From Coptis chinensis (taxonomy: Eukaryota > Streptophyta > Magnoliopsida > Ranunculales > Ranunculaceae), in contig JADFTS010000073.1 of the NCBI GenBank assembly GCA_015680905.1, positions 1 to 64,000 on the forward strand: a stretch of 64,000 nucleotides of DNA, in the 5' to 3' direction. Numbering within the stretch: the first letter of the stretch is position 1; every line of letters begins with the position of its first letter. The notes beneath the pieces are model-generated. The model was not told where the DNA came from. It searched no databases and saw only the letters and a program-made list of their open reading frames with translations. Shown here in pieces: positions 10,431-27,899 of the stretch. The position numbers were made by a program, and so were the translations under genes.

Positions 10431-12110
10431 TTGCAAAAAATAATATATGAGAAATATCTTTTCTTTTTTCTAAGTATTAGGAGTTGGTTTCTGACTGACC
10501 GCCCAGTGATAAAATCACCCCATTCGCTAATTCTATTCTGTTTTTTTTCTTACCCTGAACAATGTTCATGCAATCAGGTCAGATATCTAAGTATTCTACA
10601 AATTTTCTGGCTAGCACATGTCAGATAATTTTAGTTAATCAAGGCAAAGTTACAATCAGCTAATACGTAATTCTAGTGAACTAACGAAAGTAGAAATTAG
10701 CTAACAATTTCTAAATCATCTAGGTATCACAGTTGATGCCCTGGAGAACTACCAGAGGTTCTTCCAAGGAAACGCCCTTTTTTGGGAGTGCCATTATTTC
10801 CACCAAAAAAAAAAAGAAGTGGTCTTTCTCAAAGCACATTCCAAGTAATCCAGGTTCTCGATCATGTCAACGGGCCTAAAGTCCAACCAACACCATGAAG
10901 GAAGAAAATTATAACCTTCAGCAAATATAGGCTACGATGTAGCGCAAACAACCGCAAATATAGGCTACGATGTAGCGCAAACAACCAGACGAAACAGAAT
11001 TAAGGCAGTAAAAAAGAGCTGCTCGGATTTATCATAAATGTAGTAGCACAGAAAAAATCCTGAAACAACCTGGGAAAACAGAATTACTGCAGTAAAAAAG
11101 AGCTGCTTACATTCGTCATAAATGAAAGTGCACATAGAAAAAAATCCTGAATCACCTTCGAAACGTACTATTTCTTACTTTTACAGTCAATAGAAATGAT
11201 TCCTGTATGGCTGTATAGCAGTGTACCTGAAAACATAATGTTGAAGAATGAATCACTAAAGCTTGACTTTACAATTTCAGTGATGAAAGTGCAACTACTT
11301 TTGACCTCCACATGAATATTATAACAATAGTTGTTTATAAAATTACAGAATATAGCGCACAGCTAAATTGTTATTTGGGAATACAAAGATAGAAGTCTAG
11401 AATATCTTAAGTAAGGTGCACAAGATGTACAAGGGTTGATCTACTCAATCTTGAATCAGTATAAAATGGGCAACAGTATAAAAACAACAAAATCCGAATA
11501 GTGTATGCTGGGAACATCAATGGATGAACAAAGTGAATAACCTGTAAACTACACAACTCAAAAAGTTAGAAGAAGGCACAGCCTACACAGATCAAGCATT
11601 ATAAAACTCGGACGAGTAACCTGTACGGCTAACTTGTAGTGTCTTTTATATTGTCATAGTTTCATAGCACTACAACAAGGACTCACTATTGAATCTTTTT
11701 CCAGATTAGCGATCTAAATTGATTCAAAATCAGTTATTGACTGACTAGAAATCAGCAATGAGGATAATATTATCCATGTGATTACACGACCAGAATCAGT
11801 TCCAGAATTTAGATGATTACATAATTCAAAAAAAAAATTCTAAGTTTGTCAGAAACTAATAATTCATTGAAAAAATATCAGAAACTAAGAATATTCATGG
11901 AAAAGAAATATACATACATTCTAACCGGCATTCAGGTATTTAAGCCTCGTAGCTTGAGATAGCTCTTGAGGAACTAAGATAGATGCTCAAATAGAATAGA
12001 AAAACATTGACAGTATTACTACCTTACCTCTAAAAGCTATGATCTAGTTTGCTTGGGTAGCAATAAGAAAGAGAGTTTCTTCAGTACATCCCTCAGAAGA
12101 TATTAGAGTT
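10431..12110. other. Intergenic, no gene recognised
   Basis: Downstream of the AAA-ATPase and downstream of the minus-strand DHFR-TS remnant. Apart from tandem repeats at 10922-11150 I see only AT-rich unique-looking sequence, probably including old 3' untranslated regions of both genes. Confidence 0.35.
10922..11150. repeat. Two adjacent tandem duplications
   Basis: A 33-bp unit (GCAAATATAGGCTACGATGT and following) occurs twice back to back at 10922-10987. It is followed by two copies of a unit of about 80 bp containing GCAGTAAAAAAGAGCTGCT (10988-11066 and 11067-11150), less exactly matched. Confidence 0.7.
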
Positions 12111-15951
<3,841 letters not shown>

Positions 15952-16454
15952 TCTATCAATCGAAAAATAGCAAACTCCTGTGATAGTGTGAAAAACATGC
16001 AATGGGTGAATGGTTTTTTCTAATGACGGAATTTAATGACAAGAAAAAATAGCTCCGAACAGCAAGCCAACCAGGGCCGGTTCTACCCTATAGCAAAATA
16101 AGCAACCGATTAGGGCCGCAGTCCAAGGGGCCCAATATATCCTATCCCACCTACAGCCATAAGTCTATTATTATTTTATTGTGAAAAAAAAGCTCACTAT
16201 TTGTTTTTTATTTATTTTAATCTGTTAGATAAACGGTTTTACATTGGAAAATTGGAAATTAGAAAATCGCATTAAACCCCATCGTTTCCCTAGTATTTTC
16301 GCCTTCTCCAATAAATAAACAGGCCCGCCTCCATAACTAATTAAACTTCTTCAACACCCTATGACAATTTACCAAATTGAAGCCAACACTTTAATATTAT
16401 TTATATCATTCTTTTGTCTTATTTGGTTTTTCTATATTGTTTAATTTAGTGTAG

Positions 16455-16456
<2 letters not shown>

Positions 16457-16497
<41 letters not shown>
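16457..16497. repeat. (CT)n microsatellite
   Basis: About 20 uninterrupted TC dinucleotides inside the hAT element. Confidence 0.95.
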
Positions 16498-16501
<4 letters not shown>

Positions 16502-16740
16502 TAATTCTTTGTTAAATAAATCTATTGAAATTTCAAGTTTGTGACATTGTTGTTTGGCCATGATTTGCTACGATGTTATAGGTGTAGGATATTTTTTTAT
16601 TCTTCCACTCTTCCTCATGTATTTATGGTGTTTTGTCTTAGATCTCTCTGTATGTGAGGATCTCCCTCACAACACTCCTATGTTTCTACTTCACTTTGTA
16701 TTTTTGTTTTTTTTATCAATAAAATTCAATTAAAAAAAAG

Positions 16741-17125
16741 GTTTGTGGAGAGACTATTCAAGAAAGAATAAAGAAAATGTTAGGATCAATTTTGACAATA
16801 ATTGTTATCTTCTAAATTTTTTGTTATAAAAAAAAATGTTTGTGGGGGAGACTATTCAAGAAAAAAAAATGTTATGATCAATTTTTACAATAATTGTTAT
16901 CTTCTAAATTTGTTGTTATATAAAAGAAAATGTTTGTGGGGGAGACTATTCAAGAAAGAAAAAAGAAAATGTTAGGATCAATTTTTACAATAATTGTTAT
17001 CTTCTAAATTTTTTGTTATAAAAAAAAATGTTTGTGGGGGAGACTATTCAAGAAAGAAAAAAGAAAATGTTAGGATCAATTTTTACAACAATTGTTATCT
17101 TTTAAATTTTTTGTTAAATAAACTA
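16741..17125. repeat. Four-copy minisatellite, period 94-98 bp
   Basis: Units start at 16741, 16838, 16932 and 17030. Each begins GTTTGTGGGGGAGACTATTC (the first copy GTTTGTGGAGAG) and contains AATTGTTATCTTCTAAATTT. Small indels in A-runs account for the period change. It lies inside the hAT element and may have grown after insertion or been part of the parent element. Confidence 0.85.
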
Positions 17126-17242
17126 AGCGTTTGCATTCATATGAAATAACGTAAACAAATCATATCGATCTATAAGATGTAACAATTTTATTGGGACTTT
17201 GCTTAGGGCCCCCGATTGCCTTGAGCCACCTCTGAAGCCAAC

Positions 17243-18227
17243 AAGTAATATAGTGCCTAGAGTGTACTATGAGCATGGAAGAAGCTAGAAAACAATTATA
17301 AAAACATAATGCAATACTTTGACATGTTACGTTGTTTCAGCATCTAGGAATCTTCTGGAATGTCTAACTAGAATGCACCAACAAGAGAGATGAAACACAG
17401 TGCATAAGCAGATATTGTCACATACATCCATTATTACTAAGATTAAAGGATAAGTTAAAATAGAGTGATTGACGACGTGAAATTAATCATTGACTCACTA
17501 AAACCTTGCTTAAATATTACAAATAATGTGAGTGAAAGAAAGAGTGGGTAAAAAATCAAACCTCAAGAAAGATTTGTTTGGGGATTTGACTTCTTTCTAG
17601 CAATAAGTTACAAATAAATAACCTGCCGAACTCACTCTCGAAAAGTAGACAAAGAGTTGTCTTTGACCTAACCCAAGTTGACTTGACTAGTTTGCCCGAT
17701 CATTTTATTATTGTTCAACCATATTTCATTTCCGTTTAAATAGATGAGATTTTGTTATATCGCCCATGTAGTTGATAAATAAATGTGATTCCATCAGAAA
17801 AACAAATTGAAAGTATTATCGAAGCCCAATGTACATCATAGTGAGAAATTAATATTAACTTAAAAATTGTATGATTCTACTCGACCAATAATCACACCCC
17901 CAAGAAATTTGGATTTTCTCCAAGATTTAAACCAATTTGTTAAAACCTCCGGTAAAGTGTTTATTTGATCTATAGTTTTGATTGAGACAAGAAGGAATCA
18001 ACAAATGTCGAATTGATTTATTTCAATAACAATAACATAGTTTGTGAATTTGCAGTGTTGGCAAAATTCCAAATCGACATTATTGGTGAGTTTGAACGAA
18101 ACATCACAATTCTGTCAAATATTTTGGTTTTTAAAGAAATCGAAATAATATTATTAAATATTAAGGTAGAAAAATATATTATGTTAAAATTAACTAGTTT
18201 TAGAGAGAACACTACACTAACTGTCAC
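17243..18227. other. Intergenic, no gene recognised
   Basis: AT-rich sequence after the hAT element. No protein similarity, no terminal repeats and no RNA gene that I can support. Confidence 0.35.
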
Positions 18228-19280
18228 GCCCCGGATTTCGACAGAATTCGAAAAAAACATTATTTGTTCCCGACTCTTCGATCTCCGATGTGTGACGCAC
18301 TCTCAACTTCCAAAAACCCATAAACAGTTTAAATATGCGGATAATTAAAAACCAATAAAAAATTTTAACTTAAACAAAAGTCCTCTTCATTACAAAAATT
18401 CACAAATAAGATTAGGTTACAAATCTCTTTTCAATAACTCTGTAATTAAAATTACAAATGAAAATACAAATAACATTGTCTAGACTGAAAATCTATATCA
18501 CCTCAAGGGAAAACAAAACCTATCCTGAGATGCAACGCTAACGCAAACCACAACCAGCAACCAATCTTCTTCAACACTAAACCTGTCAAGACTTATCAAC
18601 TATGTTCATTTAATGAACACACCTGATAAGCAAACATGCAAATCGGGTCAGCATTATAAAAATGCTGGTGTGAGTAGCTCTAAAATACAACATATACTTA
18701 TACAAATATATACACAATCCATACGGCAGTTAGTTCCTCCACCGAGGCGCCTTAACTTTCAACGACTAATACAACATCCTTAAGTATAATAATTAAGGCA
18801 GGTAGTTCCTCCACTGAGGCGCCTTAACTTCCCACTAACCACACAATAAACCATACGCATCATAAATAAGGCATGTAGTTCCTCCATCGAGGCGCCTTAG
18901 GTTCGAACTAAACTATAATCAGTCAAGCATATTATATACTTACCTCATTCCATGCTCAATTACAGAGTGGGTCGTCTCTGCCCAAGTAATTAGTTTGACC
19001 CACCCTTCTGCAAAGTCATATACAATCATATATTTAAAGATATATCATTAACCAACATATGGACCCTTATATAAATAGTTAGCTTAATCCAAATGCACTT
19101 CATAAAGTTTTCCTACCCTACGAAACTGCTAACATCAGCATCGGTACTAGAGATTAACTTTTTCAAGCCTATCTTGCCAAACTCTGGGAAAAGTGGAGAA
19201 ACCGCGAGTCGTGCTCTTAGAGAATTTGTTCTGCTTTCCCATTTTAGTACTTCCAGGTCAAGTGCTTACACCCTATAATA
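18228..19280. repeat. Repeat region starting TGTCACGCCCCGG with a 3-copy internal array
   Basis: The sharp GC-rich start TGTCACGCCCCGGATTTCGA at about 18224 is unlike its AT-rich flank and resembles terminal sequences of dispersed plant repeats. Within it, a unit of about 74 bp occurs three times, starting near 18724, 18798 and 18872. Each copy contains TAGTTCCTCCACCGAGGCGC with small changes. I cannot identify the other end or the class. Confidence 0.4.
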
Positions 19281-22200
19281 GAGCAAGTAAGAAATAATAT
19301 TTGAATTTTTGTGTGAAAGCTTCACGGAATCAATTTTGTCTATGATCTTTACTAATTAACATTTTTCTATTTGCTGCTTTATTCAAAGAACACTATAGCG
19401 TTTTCTTAAGTCGTACACTACCTCTAGCAGCTTTCGTAGAATTAGTGGCAATTTTGGTTCTACTAATGCATTGGTTCAAGCCACCTCTTAATCCATTTTC
19501 TTCAGGCTTTAGTTCTTGGCACATATATAGGTCATAGCCTTCTTTTAAAGCTTTCCTTTACTAAGAATTGTTAGAATTCAACTAAGAGTTAAATCAATTT
19601 TCTTCCGTTTTGTGTTTTACTAATTACGTTTCCCTTATTTCACTTATTGTTTGATGTTAGGATTGCCTACTAAAGTCGTCTATTCTCGGAGATCTTTATT
19701 CCAAGAAATATGCCCAATACTTGGTATGCATGTTCCATTCTCTTTTGTAGATAAATATGCTCTTTTTATTCTTATCAAAATCGTTTAAATTTTTCAAGAC
19801 ATTCGATAGTTGTTTTTAAAGTTTCAGAATTATAGATTTCACCTTATAGGAATGCTTGGTCGTTAAATGGCTTTTTGTTATTTCTTTCATTATTGGTATC
19901 TTACCATGAAATATATTGTTTGTTTTAGGGCTTTAATTTGGTACCATGGTGCTTCAATGGTATTTAGGCACGGTTACTGCTAGAGATTAGATGTCGTTTT
20001 TAAAGTTTAGCCCTTATTTCATTTTTTTTTTTCCATTTTTTCTTTTTTAAATTATTGTTTCATTTTTTCCCTGGGAATAGAACCGTTGAGCTCAATTTCA
20101 ATGGGATTCGTCAAAGGGGCCACAGTTGAAGTTTTTTATAGGGAGCATAGTTTAAGCTTTGTTTCTCCACTCTCTAGAACCACCTAGCACAAATTCGTAT
20201 TTTTTTTTCCCCAACAAAAATAAACAAATTCATGATTTGGGTGTCATGAGTGGCTGTGGATACCCTATCAGTACCAATGGAAAGAAGTGTAATTTAATTG
20301 AAGGTAAGCATACGCAGGGGAGTCATTATTGTATGAGCCACTACCTAGACACATTAGAAACATGCCTCGAAAGACCTTCATTACATGCTTTCACTACTAT
20401 CTTTATCACATATTTTTTAAATGGCCGCTGTCAAATTGGCCTTTAAACTCTAATTGTTTAGTTGCAAATTTATTCATTTCATGCTATGGTTGCATAACTT
20501 CATTTCACCCAGCTGATGAGTTATATTCATCCCCTTTCAACGTGTTTTCTGCCTAAACCAGTCCTTCCGAAGATAGTAGTGTAAGGTCATAGAGATGATG
20601 GTGACTGTTGAGGGTGGATTTACGATTGATGCAATAGAAAAAAACTATAGAGTGGTTAGATATTGTGAATAAGATTTAAACATGAGTTACCATTCTACAT
20701 GAAAACATCCATATAAAGAAAAAGAAAACTAATATTATTTGTATCTCTAAAACAAGCAGTCTTACTTACATTGAGAAACAAACCGGAGGTGAAAAAGCCT
20801 AACATTTTTCTTGATTCTTCTATAGTACTTGAATTTGTTGGTGGGTAAGGGTTCTTGACTCAAGCTTTTATATCTATCTTTGTTCCTTCCACAAATATTA
20901 TCTACTATGGATATGGAACTTATGGCTTCGGATCAAAGAGAACCTCTAATTAACGAAGTTAAATCAAAACGGAATTGCCTCACTCCTTTCAAATTGCCAA
21001 GCATGCCTTCCAAAAATCTGCAAATCCATTTCAAAGTTGCATATTCCAGATACTCCTAATATTATTTTGTCCCGCTTCACTGCTTTCTGCATAAAAAGAA
21101 CCTTCAAAACCAAAGATCTTCAAATGCAACAACAATCTCTCCCTTACTAATTGAAGTAGGTTCATATTCGACTTTACCCCAATGATGTAGATAAGGCAAC
21201 AACCGGTCTTTTGACACCGCAAGTTTTCTCAAAATACCTTCGACAGAGTTTACACATGCTACATGTGTCGCACCCTATCCCCGACTGTCCCGTTAATGTA
21301 CCCCGTGATTTCGATTGAATAGAATCGATTCTCGAAAGCACCTCTACATCAAACCCCTGATCCTCAATTGCAAGTTTGATATCCTCTCCCTCGCATAAAA
21401 ATAGTCAAAAAAACAGGCAATACAAAAACTTTTAGCTTGAGGAAAGAAACCTATGAATCATCGAAGGCCATTTACCACTTTAATATTACATGTTAGCTGT
21501 TTGTACTAATTAAAATATAATAAAATAGATACCGTGGTTGACAAAAATGTACAATATAGAACTTAAGCATCATATCCTTTTAGTTTGATGTTAAACCTAA
21601 GTTGCATTGACATGGACATATGTGTCCACACTTCGAATCCGTGTCAGTGCTGAGGTTTAAAAACTTCTTATATATATATATATATATATATCGGATTGTC
21701 ATTGCCTAAAATCTTCATTGCATGATAAAACAAAGTGAATTGATTTGAACCTGTCCAAGACAAAACTAGCTCTCCATGGTTTTTCTTTTGAGGTTTTTGC
21801 TTTGGTTTGATATATTAGCACAATTGGTTAATGTGGGTTTTATTTGCTGGTGTATTTTTCAGATCGATAAGGTAGTGCAATGTCACTTGGCAGTTGGCAC
21901 CAATAACAATTGAGGCAAAGATTGACGTGACGAGACAAGTGGCTGCCATTATTGTCGATCCCCTTTATACTTGCTTTTTTCATTGGTTTCGTGTATATAT
22001 CGCCCTTGCTCTTTATTCCTTATGCACATTTGTCTGTTAAGAAGCTAGGTTGTAAGCGTCCTCTAAATATTGGTTCATTGTGACTTTAGACCTAAGGCTT
22101 ATAGAGTATTGGTACATTTGTAAGTCGTTATTCCTTTGACTATTCGTTTCGAAATCAAAGTATCTTATTTTACAAGTATCAAATAACCGAGGTTAATTAC

Positions 22201-23430
22201 TATCCTAATTTGATATTCATTACAAAATAAGTCATTACTATTAACTAATTTATTAGATGGTAAATAAGGTTAATTACATAAAATCAGTATAAGCAAATAG
22301 TTAATGAAACACGAAAAACTAAATATTTAGATATTTAGTATTTGCTTAAATCTGTCAGCTTTGTTTCAGATCCAAAAGAGAACACATCAATTTCTATCAT
22401 TTTTAATGGTGTTGAATAACGAAGAATTGATAAGTTGTGAAGTATGCTCAGGATTGGTTTTTCTTATGAAATCTTCTTTACTTGGCTTAGATTAAAATCA
22501 TCAAACCGGTAAGTTCAATCAAATTAAGAAAGAATGAATTTAGTTTGTGATTCCTCTTTCTGTTCTTCGCTTATCTACACCGGTTTACATATGCCCATTT
22601 CCTTCATGGATCTAGGAGTAAGTCTTACGGATAATGGCTAGCGGGATTTTGCATTCAATCAGAGTTGCCTTAGCTGGTTTCTGAAGGGAAGGGAAGGTAC
22701 TCAAGACTCTTTATAGCCGTTTATGCCCTTATTTGGCTTCAAGAAGCATTCCTTAATACGAGTAAAACAAGCTCACAAGCTAATTAAGTTATGAGAATGA
22801 TAATGCATGATACAACGTTTTTAGGATACAACAGCAATAGTTTTTTAGAATGCCGCCCATTGTATCTTATGACAATATTTTTTGTCTAATGCTCTATGTG
22901 TCAGATGGGCATTTGAGAAGAGGTCATCTTATCGGTGAGATAGACTTTACGTTGAGATGATGGAAATACGTTCGGTTAAGTAGATTTTCACCTTATTTTC
23001 CTATTAGTTCTGCATTGTAATTCGCACTGTCTATGTGTAATAGAAGAAAAAGGATAAAGAAGCTACCTTCGATATTCGGATTGATTTAGAATTTCTCATA
23101 TTTTTTGCACTGTTCTAAATATAATTATTTATTACTTTATTTATATGAGCTTTGTTACTTATTTTCATTATGCTCTAGGATGAATTGGTCATGAGGTTTG
23201 TTGGCCATATTGGTTCATATGACATGGACATGTAGTGAGGTCAAAATCTGTATGAAACTCACTTACTCTTTCGAAGAGTAATCGTGTTTCTAATTGGTCT
23301 ATTCAATTGTGATAGCAAAACTGGTACACATTGGTAAATAGATTTGTGATGCTCCCTATAATAATTAGCAGAGAGAAATGGGTCGTGAGAAACTAATAAA
23401 GGTCTTTTTGCATGAATGAGATGGAACTGT
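19281..23430. other. Gene-poor AT-rich stretch
   Basis: No reading frame here matches a family I know. A short frame near 20219-20420 has a Cys-rich run (SGCGYPISTNGKKCNLIEGK) but no recognised domain. There is a short (TA)n at about 21669-21692. The sequence around 21265-21340 (CGCACCCTATCCCCGACTG) is GC-rich relative to its surroundings and may be repeat-derived. Confidence 0.35.
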
Positions 23431-23433
23431 TTG

Positions 23434-23436
<3 letters not shown>

Positions 23437-23476
<40 letters not shown>

Positions 23477-23477
23477 T
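23437..23477. repeat. (ATT)n microsatellite
   Basis: About 13 ATT triplets in a row. Confidence 0.95.
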
Positions 23478-23479
23478 TT

Positions 23480-26400
23480 TGACAACTTTCACTAGCGAGA
23501 TATATCTACCAAAAGACCCATTTTGAAAGCTTAGTTACATTTAAGTTGTTTCAGTGAACCCAACAAATAGAGCCTCCAATAACTTATAGCAAAGAGTGTG
23601 TAGTCAATTATTTATTGGTTTCTTTGTCCATCAAGGAAGTAGGAACTCGCCCTCGAGTGTAACCAATCAAGAGGTTGTTGTGAACATATTATGTGAATTG
23701 AACCACCCAATTTTTATACTTGAGAGGTATAATATTGTCAGAACTTAACAAGCCTTTTAAGACTTGCATTTTTGTATCGTAAGATTCTCACCTTCATTAT
23801 TGCTCCTTAGTATCTACTGCTACCAATTGGTATAATCTTAAGACTTCTATTATTGTTATAATTTTTTTTCTTCTAACTAAGCATTTAGTGTGATCTCATT
23901 TGATGTTGTTTGCATTAGATTAAAATTATTTACAAGTACTCACTATCAGCTTGATTGAGGCATGGATTTTGAGATCAGTTCTTGATCTAATATTGTTCAA
24001 GTCAACAAAAAAGTTAAAATGGAGATAACTTCTTATAATATTAAGATTGGTATATAGTAAAACTGGTATTATTGTTTTCAATATGGCTTCAAGATTGACA
24101 ATATACTAATATTGGTACATATCTTATAGCTTCTGCGGCTTTAAGATTGATAATACATATCTTATAGCTTTCGCAACTTTAAGATTGATAATATACTAAT
24201 ATTGGTACATATCTTATAGATTCCGCTTCCATGGCATCCTTCTCATTAAAATGACAAATCTACCACATTTTTTAGTTCAAAGAGGAAGTCCGAACTTCGA
24301 TATAATTATTTTATTATGTTACTTGTCGCGTTGTATCCTTCCAAAAGGTTTTTGTTCAATTCTGAGGTGGCGAGATAAACATCTCTTTCGACATTTAAGG
24401 TAATGAAGAGTTGTGTGTGGATTTCTTTAATGTCATGCTAACCCAATGATTTTGCTCTTGGTCAATGATTGCAATTTTGTTTTAGCCAAATGCAGGCCAT
24501 GACGACAATCACAACTACATGTTTGGCTTTTCATCCTCGAGACATTACTATTGAGGTAAACATGGATAATTCTATTGTATAGATGTAAATTGTTCACATG
24601 AAAGAGGTCTGTCGTTATGCCATAAGACACATCTTAGAGACTAAATTGACACTCTTTCATGCAGGTGAAAATCTAGCTGAAAAGCATATTTCAAAGAAAA
24701 TGATTTTTCAACATATGTCATAAAGTTGGTGTTACTGCGGTAGCAAGCTGATGTCTGCTTCAAAAACATGTGATTTCATAGTGTTTAATTTGTAATACAA
24801 TTTATTTATGAAGGTTGTCACTATGTAGTCCAGCTTAAATTTGTAATACCATCCCACTCCGTTTTAAGACAGAATGACTTCGAAAGTTTGAAGACCTTGA
24901 CATTTTCAGAATTTTATAGAAAAAGAACTTGGGGTTTGACAATCAGGGTTTGGTTACTTCAATCTTTTTGGGTGGAATAAACATTTGATGTATTGCTTTA
25001 GAACTTGCTAGGCAAATAATTTGCCAAATGCGACTGAATTAAGATTTGAAAGAAATCTTAATTTTTATTTGCTTGGTCGGTGGCAAATAAGAGTAGGATG
25101 GTGGGATGATGAATGAAGTTTTAGTACTTTTGGATAATTGTCATTTTGTGCGTTTTCTTTTCTTTTTGTGAATGTGGGAGAGCGTTAGTTCATATGTGTT
25201 TTCCAGTTCCAGCTCTCAAAGTGGCAATTTTTTTTTTCTTGTTTTTACAATTCCAGTTCTAAAAGTGGCAATTTTTTAAAGATTATTTAGTCATCACTTT
25301 GTGAGGCAGGTCAGTGATCATATTTTAACGTTTTCTAAATTCATCTTCTATTTTTGGATATCTATCTATTATTAGGGTATAGTTCCATATTGTTTTTTTG
25401 CAATCCGGCTCTCAAAGGCTAATATGAGCGGTAAGACATAATTTCATTAAACAATTTTTTTTTTTTTTTTTAAACCTGCAGATTACATTCATATAGTCTT
25501 CAATATGATTTTCTTTTTGTTACCCACGTTTGATTTTCAATGTCGAGATTCTACTTTTGAGATGTATGTTTATTTATTGGTGTCTTATAGCTTTATTATA
25601 ATTTTGTTAAGCTACCATTGTATCATGTAGAAAAATACAGGTTATGATTTTTTTTTTGAGTAAGTTTAATTATTAGTATGTTGAGATTGACTTTACTTAT
25701 TAATTTGTGGCATGTATTGTATATCGGTGACTGATATTGGATTTGTGTATGTTGGATTCCAAGCTTATGATTTGGCTTATGATTTGAAAAGAATTTTAAT
25801 CTACCTACGAACAGCAAAGGCAGGGTTGATATCAACAAATTAATGGGTGCGAGCTGTCTTTGCCAATTACCAAAAAGGTATATGTTAAATGATTAATGCT
25901 CCCCTACTATATATTTCCTACTATATATGTTTGGTGCTAAGTACTAGATGCATGCTTCCCACATTTGTGTCTGTTGAATATAAGAGAATTGAACCAAGGT
26001 GGTCTGTCATGGGTGTTTCATGCTTGCTTATCAAAAGTTAGAATGTGTATTCAATTTTTTTCATTGTTGATGAATCTATTGAGAAAAGTATGTTGTAAAT
26101 CAGATTATTCAATAGAACTAAGAAGAAGATAATAGTTTGGTTAATAATCTAGGTAGAACATGTGTTCACGAAAGTATCCATACTTAAGTTCTTATTTGTA
26201 TAATTTCATTTTGTTGTTTGTTGAATTTTTTTTAGGACAACTATTTAGTGGCCTATTTAATCTCATGTGCAGTCTTAGGCTGTGTTAAATTTTAGGTATT
26301 CTATATCCATGATACTTATTGTTCTATGACTTCTATCTATATGGGATTATTGGACGTGTTAAATTTTTCTTGGTTGGTAACTTGGTTCTTTAAAGTACTT

Positions 26401-27165
26401 TGAGCTGAATTGGTCGTGTTTACAGTATGTAGCTGGTAATATATTTTTTGCTCTACTTTTCATATTTGTTTGGGCTATGTTATATTTGTTTAGCATGCTC
26501 AATTTTGGTTTTAACTACTTTATTTGTCATTTTGCCGGGGTATATAGGAATATGGGTATATCATCTGATTGGATATATGTGATAATTCATTGGCATAATG
26601 TTACTAAATAATGATACATGTTTATCCATGTTTACTTCTTACAGTCCTTGATCAAATTTCAATGGCATGGGAACCATGTTACCATGATAATTCCACTAAA
26701 CACATTCTCACAGTCCTCTGTGTTTCTTGGGGGTTTCGAAAGGATGTCACCAAATAGAAGTCAGACCAAACGGGACCAAATAAATATCGATTCCTTTTCA
26801 TAATTGATTTATTTTCTTAAAACAATGTCATTTATGACCAACATTCCTCATATTGTCGTTCTAAAAGTTAAATTAAGCTTGGATATTGAATGATGATGAC
26901 TCCGTTAGCAGAGCTACTAAGGGGAATATATAAATGGTTGGCTATGGATAGTTGGGAAAATACTTACGTAAGGTAATTACATCAATTAACTGGGCAACCT
27001 TATGCCTTTTTATTTTAATAGGTTTTAATTTGCGAATTAGGATGTGATTCTATGCACATTCGATCCACGATATTAACTCATTATCTTTGTTCTGATCCGG
27101 CCTTTAGTAGTAGAGTATCTTCTTCTTTGAAGCTACTATTTTAGCATATTGTTCATGATTGCTTA
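23480..27165. other. Gene-poor AT-rich stretch with short repeats
   Basis: No supported gene. At 24090-24230 a motif TTAAGATTGATAATA plus ACATATCTTATAG recurs three times with spacing of roughly 50-70 bp. The rest looks like unannotated intergenic or old transposon sequence. Confidence 0.35.
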
Positions 27166-27290
27166 GAAGCTTCTTACCATTTTATTTCTATGCAATTTTA
27201 AAAGTTGGAGTTCTGTATCATAGCATATTGTTAGAAGCTTCTTACAATTTTATTTCTATGCAATTTTAAAAGTTGGGGTTTTGTTTTTTC
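27166..27290. repeat. Tandem duplication, unit about 68 bp
   Basis: TTAGAAGCTTCTTAC followed by ATTTTATTTCTATGCAATTT occurs at about 27162 and again at about 27231, nearly identical. Confidence 0.75.
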
Positions 27291-27899
27291 TTTTTCTTTT
27301 TCCTTTTAAAAAAAATTTGGTATTTGGACTCAAGTTTGTGTAGATTGTTTGATTTCGTTGGCATTCATAGGCCACGTTATTATCCATGAGCATGGTTTTC
27401 AACACGTAAAAAATTATATAATGAGACGAGATTAACAAATTATGGAGGCAACCGGAGGATATGAATATAAGCTGTTGAGGTACAGTCATGAATTATCAAT
27501 GTAAGTTCTATCAATAAAATTTACCAAATATTTGTAGGGAGACATTTATAATCTACTTTCATTGTAGTAACAACAACCTTCTTGAATTGCTATTAATAAT
27601 ATTTCTTTGTAGAACGTTTCCTCTAAAAATGGGCACTTCTCCTCTTTAAGTCGGAGAAAGCTTTTAGAAAACCTATGAAGAGCTGATCAACGCAATAATG
27701 AGTGCATATGATGTTTTTAATTTGTTTTGATTCCAATTGGAGGTGGATAGAGCCTTACTTACCAGGTAACAACAATGGTTTAGAGCATCTTTATAGAATT
27801 GCTAATTAGGATTATATTCAAAGAACAGTGAAATATTTTGGAAAATTTGTTTATATAGATAATTAATTAACTTGCAGTTCAATTTTCTTTTACATTTTG

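Larger units (their letters stand above)
16072..17234. mobile_element. hAT-type non-autonomous element
   Basis: 1163-bp element flanked by a perfect 8-bp duplication AAGCCAAC (16064-16071 and 17235-17242), the size made by hAT transposases. The left end CAGGGCCGGTTCTACC and right end GAGCCACCTCTG are imperfect inverted repeats, and a second inverted match lies inside (GGGGCCC at left, AGGGCCCCCG at right). No transposase is recognised. It carries a CT microsatellite (16457-16497) and a 4-copy minisatellite (16741-17125). Confidence 0.8.

Noticed and set aside
18724..18910. Three regularly spaced direct repeats resembling a CRISPR array
   Set aside because: The host is a plant nucleus, the units are long and imperfect, the spacers are not of constant size, and there are no cas genes. 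It is a transposon or satellite array.
20159..20446. Cys-containing frame (CGYPISTNGKKCNLIEGK)
   Set aside because: No recognised domain, no splice context, and it is surrounded by gene-poor repeats; too weak to list as a gene.
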